From assembly GCA_050633905.1 (NCBI GenBank), contig JBOEHJ010000039.1, positions 37,632-101,631 of the forward strand: a stretch of 64,000 bases of DNA, in the 5' to 3' direction. Positions 58,980 through 64,000 of this stretch are shown here, one piece after another (position 1 is the stretch's first letter; each line of letters opens with the position of its first letter). The notes under the pieces are model-generated. The model had not been told where the DNA came from. It was given only the letters and a program-made list of their open reading frames with translations, and ran no database searches. The position numbers were made by a program, and so were the translations under genes. This stretch comes from JANQPX01 sp050633905 (lineage in GTDB: Bacteria > Pseudomonadota > Alphaproteobacteria > Geminicoccales > Geminicoccaceae).

Positions 58980-61421
58980 TTACGCCCTTAACGCCGCATT
59001 TTCCGGATCATAAGGGCTCTCCGCAATAATCCGCGCTGGCCGTAGCTGATCCAATACGCGCACCTCGCAGGTGCGGCCAACCTCGGCGGCATCGGCCCGG
59101 ATGTAGCCGAGCATCAGCGACTTCTTTACATGGTGGCCATAGCCGCCGGCTGTGCCGCGTCCGACAACCTCACCATCCATCAGGATTGGCTCATTACCGA
59201 AGGGGTCGGCGTCATCGGCGTCGATCTCGATCGTGCAGAAGGTGTTGGGAATCCCAGCCTGTTGTTGGCGAATGAGCGCTTCACGGCCCGTGAACGCCGC
59301 CTTGTTCAGACGGACGAAGCGGTCGAGGCCGGCCTCCAACGCGGTGTTCTCGGCGTTCAGGTCCGTTCCCCACGCGCGGTAGCTCTTTTCCAAGCGCATG
59401 CTGTCCATCGCGCGCATGCCGACATGGCCGATGCCGAACGCGGCGCCCGCTTTCACGATCTCGTCAAAAAGATGGTTCTGATACTCGATTGGATGGTGCA
59501 ACTCCCACCCAAGCGACCCTACGAAGTTCACGCGCAGGGCCCGCACGGCGGGGGCGTAACCTATCGGAATCTCTTGGTGGGTCAGCCAGGGGAAGGCCTC
59601 ATTGGAGATATCGGCGTCTGCGAGCTGTTGCAGAATCGCTCGGGCAGCTGGCCCTGCCAGCACGAAGACGCCGTATTGAGTGGTAACGTCCCTTAAGTGG
59701 ACGCTGCCGTCGCGCGGCATGAGTTTCTGGAGGAAGTCGAGATCGTAGTCGTGCGCTGCACCACCACTGATCAAAAAGAATCTTTCCCCCAAATGACCAT
59801 CGTTGAGCCGCGTGATCGTGAACTCCGAGCGGATCGAGCCCGAGGGATTAAGCGCATGGGCCAGGCTGATGCCGCCGACTTTTTTCGGGATGTTGTTGGC
59901 AACAATACCATCTAGGAATACCCGCGCGCCTGGCCCCTCGACCTCAATTTTCGTAAATGCGGAAAGCTCCAACAGCCCTGCCTGCTCGCGCATACACCGC
60001 ACCTCGTTGCCGACATGCTCGAACCAGTTGGACCGACGGAACGAATACACATCCCGACCGTTCACCCCTTCAGGTGCGAACCAATTAGGCCGCTCCCATC
60101 CAAAGCGCTGTCCAAAAACCGCGCCTGCTCGTTGCAGGCGATCGTAACAAGGAGGGACCTTTGCGGGACGGGCCGCCGCCCGTTCTTCCATGGGGAAGTG
60201 ATTGATGAAGACGTGGGCGTAGGCTTCTTCATTCTTGATTTTCGCGAAGTTCTTCGAAACCACGCCAAACCGGCGTGGATCGACGCCGATCATGTCGACG
60301 GAGGGCTCGCCTTCGACCATCCACTCAGCAAGTTGCCAGCCCGCACCGCCGGCGGCAGTGACGCCGAAGCTGTGGCCTTCGGATAGCCAGAGGTTCGGAA
60401 GACCGTAGGCGGGGCCGACCATCGGGTTTCCGTCGGGCGTATAGGAAATCGGGCCATTGATGATGTCTTTGATCCCAGCGTTCTCGAAGCTCGGTACGCG
60501 CGCGAGGCCTGCCTCGACATGGGTCTGGATGCGATCAAGATCTCCTGGGAAAAGATCCTTTTCGAAGCTTTCCGGTACGCCGTCGACGAAGCAGGCGGGG
60601 GCTCCCTTTTCATACGGCCCAAGGATCCAGCCCATGCGCTCCTCGCGAAAATAGTATTGCGAGTCGCTCTCTCGAAGGATCGGCAGTTCCTTATTGCCGG
60701 CCTCCCGATATTCCTTGAGCACAGGGTCGACATCCGTGACGATATATTGATGCTCGACGGGGATTACAGGGATCTGCAGCCCGACCATCAGCGCTGTTTG
60801 CCTGGCATAGTTCCCAGTGGCGCAAACGACATGCTCACACCTGATACTGCCCTTTGTTGTGTTAACGACCCATTCGGAATGGTCGCGCTCGATGCCCGTG
60901 ACTTCCGTCTGCTGGTGGATCTCTGCACCGTTCATCCGAGCACCTTTGGCAAGCGCCATGGTGACGTCGACGGGTGCGATATGCCCGTCGGTCGGATGCC
61001 ATAGGGCGCCAACCAGCCCATCCATCGAGGCAATCGGCCAGAGTTTTTTGATCTCATCGACACCGATCAGGTGGCTCTCGACCCCTATTGTCTCCGCCGT
61101 ACATTGATAATTCCGGTATTCGTCCATCCGATCGCGATTTCTTGCGAGTCGAAGATTGCCTGTCTGGTGAAAACCGACCGCCTGGCCAGTCTCGTCTTCG
61201 AGCGTTTTGTAAAGCTCGACCGAATACTGGTGCAGCTGCCCCACGCTGTAAGACATGTTAAAGAGCGGCAGCAGTCCCGCAGCATGCCAGGTCGATCCTG
61301 CGGTAAGCTCGGTCCGCTCCAGCAGCATGACATCCGACCAGCCCTTCTTGGCGAGATGATAGAGAACGCTTACACCGCAAACGCCGCCGCCAATGACCAC
61401 CACGCGTGCACTCGTCTTCAT
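58980..61421 (-). CDS. dimethylglycine/sarcosine dehydrogenase-like FAD-GcvT fusion
   Basis: About 813 residues. The N-terminal DAO-type FAD domain starts 'VVVIGGGVCGVSVLYHLA'. 'AGSTWHAAGLLPLF' contains His46, at the site that binds FAD covalently in DMGDH and sarcosine dehydrogenase. A middle domain ends near residue 430. The C-terminal half is GcvT-like, for tetrahydrofolate: 'GPGARVFLDGIVANNIPK', 'LNPSGSIRSEFTITRL', 'LGWELHHPIEYQNHLFD', then a GcvT_C domain. It oxidatively demethylates N-methyl amino acids, passing C1 units to folate. ATG 61421 has AGGAGG eight nt upstream; a frame to 61457 is not needed. No electron-transfer partner is adjacent, and the exact substrate is not certain. Confidence 0.88.
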   Translation of the reverse strand: MKTSARVVVIGGGVCGVSVLYHLAKKGWSDVMLLERTELTAGSTWHAAGLLPLFNMSYSVGQLHQYSVELYKTLEDETGQAVGFHQTGNLRLARNRDRMDEYRNYQCTAETIGVESHLIGVDEIKKLWPIASMDGLVGALWHPTDGHIAPVDVTMALAKGARMNGAEIHQQTEVTGIERDHSEWVVNTTKGSIRCEHVVCATGNYARQTALMVGLQIPVIPVEHQYIVTDVDPVLKEYREAGNKELPILRESDSQYYFREERMGWILGPYEKGAPACFVDGVPESFEKDLFPGDLDRIQTHVEAGLARVPSFENAGIKDIINGPISYTPDGNPMVGPAYGLPNLWLSEGHSFGVTAAGGAGWQLAEWMVEGEPSVDMIGVDPRRFGVVSKNFAKIKNEEAYAHVFINHFPMEERAAARPAKVPPCYDRLQRAGAVFGQRFGWERPNWFAPEGVNGRDVYSFRRSNWFEHVGNEVRCMREQAGLLELSAFTKIEVEGPGARVFLDGIVANNIPKKVGGISLAHALNPSGSIRSEFTITRLNDGHLGERFFLISGGAAHDYDLDFLQKLMPRDGSVHLRDVTTQYGVFVLAGPAARAILQQLADADISNEAFPWLTHQEIPIGYAPAVRALRVNFVGSLGWELHHPIEYQNHLFDEIVKAGAAFGIGHVGMRAMDSMRLEKSYRAWGTDLNAENTALEAGLDRFVRLNKAAFTGREALIRQQQAGIPNTFCTIEIDADDADPFGNEPILMDGEVVGRGTAGGYGHHVKKSLMLGYIRADAAEVGRTCEVRVLDQLRPARIIAESPYDPENAALRA

Positions 61422-61689
61422 CTCACTGCCTCCTGGTCGTGCGACGACCTCGTTCACATGCCTCTCATGTCAATGGAGCAGGTTTAGCAAGTGCTGCCAG
61501 CACCGCGAAACGGATAGCGACATTGCCCGTCGAAAATTCGACATCACCGCTGTGATCTTGGTCTCAGGCCGGCAAGGGGGCAGGTGACGATGTCGGCAAG
61601 TGAAGGGCGAGAAACACCAGCTTGCCCAGTAGCAACGGCGTCAATGGCGCGTTTTAGCGGTTCTAAATGGGGCTTTGGGCGCTCATCGG

Positions 61690-62703
61690 CTACTGCGCAA
61701 CGGCGTGCGAGGATATCTTCGTCGCTGTCGGGGGCTCGACGTGATCCAATTCCCGATAGACATGCTTCGGCCAGCGGCGCTTCATGCACATCCATTCGCC
61801 CGGCTTCTCTCGGATCCAAGCCTCGAATTGGGCGTTGACGCGCCGCATCATGTCGATGGCCTTGTCATGATCATTGGCGAGCTCATCATTCGGGCGAATA
61901 GCATCGAAGGTGGTTATTCTGAACTTCACCGGTCCGATCCGTTCAATCCTGGTCGGTACCAGATCGCAGCCGAATTTGAGGGCGATCTTGGCCGGGCCCA
62001 TGGCGGTTTTCGCCTCATGACCGAAAAATGGGACGAATTCTCCGCCTTCGAAGCGTTGGTCGGCCAAGAGACCGACGCTTCGACCTTCCTGCAAACAGCG
62101 GATCAGGCTGCGGGTGGCGTTGTCGCGCTCGGATTGCTCAACCCAGGCATCCGGTCTTGCCTTTTTGACGACCTGATGGACAAAAGGATTGGAAAGCGGG
62201 CTGACCACGATGGTCATAGGCTTACCCAGGGGCGCGCCCAGGGATGACAGAATTTCCCAATTGGCCTGATGGACCCCGATATAGATCGCAGGGTCCCGTT
62301 CCGGGGTCAGAGCCGCTTCAGGGACATTGGCATCGAATTTGATGAAAGCCGGCAAGGCTGGACCGGCGATATGGTCGAGATGGGGGTATTCGGCAATGGA
62401 GCGTCCGAGATTGGCTGCACTCTCGCGGGCATACCGTTCGATCACAGCCTCGCTTTCATGGGGAAGGGCGATCCTGATATTGCGACGGAGGCGGCGAAAG
62501 ATATCGCTGTTTGGGCCGGCATACCAATCGATTAAGCGGGCCGCTGTGTTGGAAGCACGCTCCGGTCCGAGCAGCCTGCAGACCATCCAGAAGAAGCGAA
62601 GCGCCAGAGCTTCAAGCCGAAGCTTGGTATTGACGATCGCAGGCGCAATCCAGCCGGACGGACCTGCCTTCTTGCTGACGACTTTGGCGTTAGTCAGGAA
62701 CAT
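61690..62703 (-). CDS. LpxL/HtrB-type lipid A lauroyl/lysophospholipid acyltransferase
   Basis: 337 residues. A hydrophobic N-terminal stretch ('LALRFFWMVCRLL') would anchor it to the inner membrane. The catalytic H-x4-D/E motif is 'YIGVHQANWEILSSLGA' (His145, Glu150). 'GLLADQRFEGGEFVPFFGHE' with 'AKTAMGPAKIAL' and 'NAQFEAWIREKPGEWMCMKRRW' are typical of the LpxL/LpxM family. It probably adds a secondary acyl chain to lipid A or acylates a lyso-lipid. It stands alone, away from the main lpx cluster. The 232-bp gap to the next gene holds nothing recognised. Confidence 0.88.
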   Translation of the reverse strand: MFLTNAKVVSKKAGPSGWIAPAIVNTKLRLEALALRFFWMVCRLLGPERASNTAARLIDWYAGPNSDIFRRLRRNIRIALPHESEAVIERYARESAANLGRSIAEYPHLDHIAGPALPAFIKFDANVPEAALTPERDPAIYIGVHQANWEILSSLGAPLGKPMTIVVSPLSNPFVHQVVKKARPDAWVEQSERDNATRSLIRCLQEGRSVGLLADQRFEGGEFVPFFGHEAKTAMGPAKIALKFGCDLVPTRIERIGPVKFRITTFDAIRPNDELANDHDKAIDMMRRVNAQFEAWIREKPGEWMCMKRRWPKHVYRELDHVEPPTATKISSHAVAQ

Positions 62704-62930
62704 GAGCGCGGCGAGCTGGGCATTTGTTTGACAATAGGTTCATCATGGTACCGATGGGTTAATCAGTTTCGCCGGCCTGTCAATGTTTTCTGGGACAAGG
62801 TTATGGACAAAAGCCTCGCCGCTGTGGCCTTTTCGCCCCTAGTTTGGGCGAAGATAACTAACTTGTCATCGTTGCCTGACTTGGCGAAAGTCTTGGTCGT
62901 CGATCACTGGCTATTCGAGGATTGCGTGCC

Positions 62931-63881
62931 ATGTTGTTTTTTGATGCGGATCAGGTTCATGGAGCCTGCGACTACCCAGAGCTCATCGCTGCCCTGAAAC
63001 GCTATCACCTCGACGACATTGACATCGTTGGGGATCAGATGCTGAGCCAGCCAGCGACAGAGGGCGGTGACAATATCCTTTTTCTGCGCAGTGCCTGGCA
63101 GCGCGGCCAGGCGCTCGGAACCAAAGTGATCACAGGCTTTTGGAACAATCCGAGCCATCGTGATCTGCCGGCGGTTCATGCGATTTACTGCCTGTTTAGC
63201 GGTGAGGATGGGCATCCCCTTGCCGTTCTTGACGGTACCGCCTTAACACTTCGAAAGACCGCCGCCGATTCCGCGCTTGGCGCAAGCTATCTCGCGCGAA
63301 ATGATGTCGAAACCATGCTGATGATCGGGGCAGGGGCCATGGCCCCGCATCTGATCATGGCCCATAAGGCCATCCGACCCAGCCTAAAACATGTTGCCGT
63401 ATGGAACCGCAGCCCCGATAAGCCGAAATCCATGATCAATGACCTCGAAGGCCAAAATGCAATGGCGGGCTTGACGTTTGAGGTTGTGACCGACCTCAAA
63501 ACTGCCGCCGGTCGCGCCGACCTAATTTCATCGGCAACGCGGACGGTTGAGCCAATCATTGAAGGTGCTTGGTTGAAGCCCGGTACGCATCTGGATCTGA
63601 TCGGCGCCTACAAGAAAGACATGCGTGAAGCGGATGATGTGGCGATCCAACAGGCCTCAATCTTCGTCGACAGCCGTACTTCGACCATCGACGATGTCGG
63701 CGAGATCGCTATCCCGATCGAGCGTGGGGTGATCAGCGAGGCCGACATTCTGGCTGACCATCAACAGCTGGCCAGAGGCGAGCATCCGGGCAGACGAAGT
63801 GACAATGAAATTACGCTCTTCAAGAATGGCGGTGGTGGCCACCTTGATCTGATGACGGCAAGGTTTGTAGCGGAGCGGTGA
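62931..63881 (+). CDS. ornithine cyclodeaminase/mu-crystallin family protein
   Basis: 316 residues. 'LGTKVITGFWNNPSH' carries the conserved Lys, and 'AVLDGTALTLRKTAADSALG' then 'YLAR' is the family's core motif (G-x-x-x-T-x-x-R-T-A-A). The NAD(P)-binding loop is 'MLMIGAGAMAPHLIMAH' (G-A-G-A-M-A). Family members are ornithine cyclodeaminase, alanine dehydrogenase, pyrroline-2-carboxylate reductase and others, which motifs alone do not separate. ATG 62931 with GAGGA upstream is preferred to the TTG at 62922. It is divergent from the acyltransferase gene. Confidence 0.88.
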   Translation: MLFFDADQVHGACDYPELIAALKRYHLDDIDIVGDQMLSQPATEGGDNILFLRSAWQRGQALGTKVITGFWNNPSHRDLPAVHAIYCLFSGEDGHPLAVLDGTALTLRKTAADSALGASYLARNDVETMLMIGAGAMAPHLIMAHKAIRPSLKHVAVWNRSPDKPKSMINDLEGQNAMAGLTFEVVTDLKTAAGRADLISSATRTVEPIIEGAWLKPGTHLDLIGAYKKDMREADDVAIQQASIFVDSRTSTIDDVGEIAIPIERGVISEADILADHQQLARGEHPGRRSDNEITLFKNGGGGHLDLMTARFVAER

Positions 63882-63892
63882 GCGCTCATTCT

Positions 63893-63917
63893 CCCTTTGC
63901 AACGAAATTTCAAAGGG
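63893..63917 (+). terminator. hairpin after the ornithine cyclodeaminase-family gene
   Basis: CCCTTTG (63893-63899) pairs with CAAAGGG (63911-63917) over an 11-nt loop, 11 bp after the stop. No T-run follows, so its role as a terminator is uncertain. Nothing else is seen up to the window end. Confidence 0.35.
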
Positions 63918-64000
63918 AATCTAGGATATTGGCATGGCTTGCTGAGCCTAAAGCCCGGCGAATGGATGGTTTTTCTAAGCGGAACTTCCTAATGGAAGTA

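Noticed and set aside
63900..63950. Possible sixth copy of the palindromic repeat near the window end
   Set aside because: Only a short GGGAATCTAGGAT-type similarity; no second arm is present.
1..64000. CRISPR arrays, prophage, insertion sequences, rRNA and tRNA genes
   Set aside because: No regularly spaced direct repeats, no transposase, integrase or phage structural genes, and no tRNA or rRNA signatures were seen on either strand.

Overview
This 64 kb window looks like a chromosomal segment of a Gram-negative alphaproteobacterium, probably Rhodospirillales-like (inference from gene content only). The main pointers are the run dnaE-rpsB-tsf-pyrH-frr-uppS-cdsA-dxr-rseP-bamA-skp-lpxD-fabZ-lpxA-lpxI-lpxB, the alphaproteobacterial LpxI in place of LpxH, a long B12-dependent ribonucleotide reductase (NrdJ), an NDUFA12-type complex I protein, and an AspRS of the alphaproteobacterial kind. 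I saw no rRNA, tRNA, CRISPR, prophage or intact insertion sequence. Genes are tightly packed, often with ATGA-type overlaps.

Layout: 1-3.2 kb holds the end of a DUF6134-like protein, a flippase-like membrane protein and a GT4 glycosyltransferase. 3.6-6.1 kb (minus) is rnd, a sugar epimerase and a GNAT acetyltransferase. 6.5-10.2 kb is aspS and UDP-glucuronate decarboxylase. 10.2-13.6 kb is an amino-acid/2-oxo-acid module: a leucine-dehydrogenase-like enzyme, a divergent Lrp/AsnC regulator and a ThDP enzyme. 13.8-18.1 kb has a triple-PAS histidine kinase, a TSUP permease and a PAS-GGDEF diguanylate cyclase. 18.1-23.3 kb (minus) is one operon: a DUF2059 protein, a four-subunit succinate dehydrogenase/fumarate reductase-like complex, and a two-subunit class I fumarase/tartrate dehydratase.

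23.5-42.1 kb is the DNA replication, translation and envelope-biogenesis cluster. Here EF-Ts, S2, RRF and UMP kinase sit with isoprenoid and phospholipid synthesis (dxr, uppS, cdsA), outer-membrane assembly (bamA, skp, rseP) and lipid A synthesis (lpxD, fabZ, lpxA, lpxI, lpxB). 42.1-46.1 kb has an FGE-sulfatase-domain protein and an overlapping operon of N-formylglutamate amidohydrolase, a GCS2-type carboxylate-amine ligase and DUF1244. 46.7-50.4 kb is nrdJ with a strong terminator and a candidate pair of NrdR boxes far upstream. 51-64 kb is a mixed region: NDUFA12, a Sel1-repeat protein, a TSUP permease with a long coiled-coil tail, XRE-cupin plus GNAT, CrcB, a K+ channel, TrhO, a short asparaginase-like protein, a dimethylglycine/sarcosine dehydrogenase-like enzyme, an LpxL-type acyltransferase and an ornithine-cyclodeaminase-family reductase.

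The less ordinary content is (i) two families of dispersed intergenic repeats, one a roughly 75-bp long-stem palindrome (five copies), the other starting with a TGGTATGACCA-type dyad and often abutting stop codons (six copies); (ii) the SDH/FRD-like flavoprotein, in which the position of the FAD-binding histidine carries cysteine, in one operon with a fumarase, which suggests a fumarate-reducing role; (iii) a TSUP transporter fused to a coiled-coil domain; and (iv) candidate tandem NrdR boxes. I did not find a clearly new multi-gene defence or mobile system.
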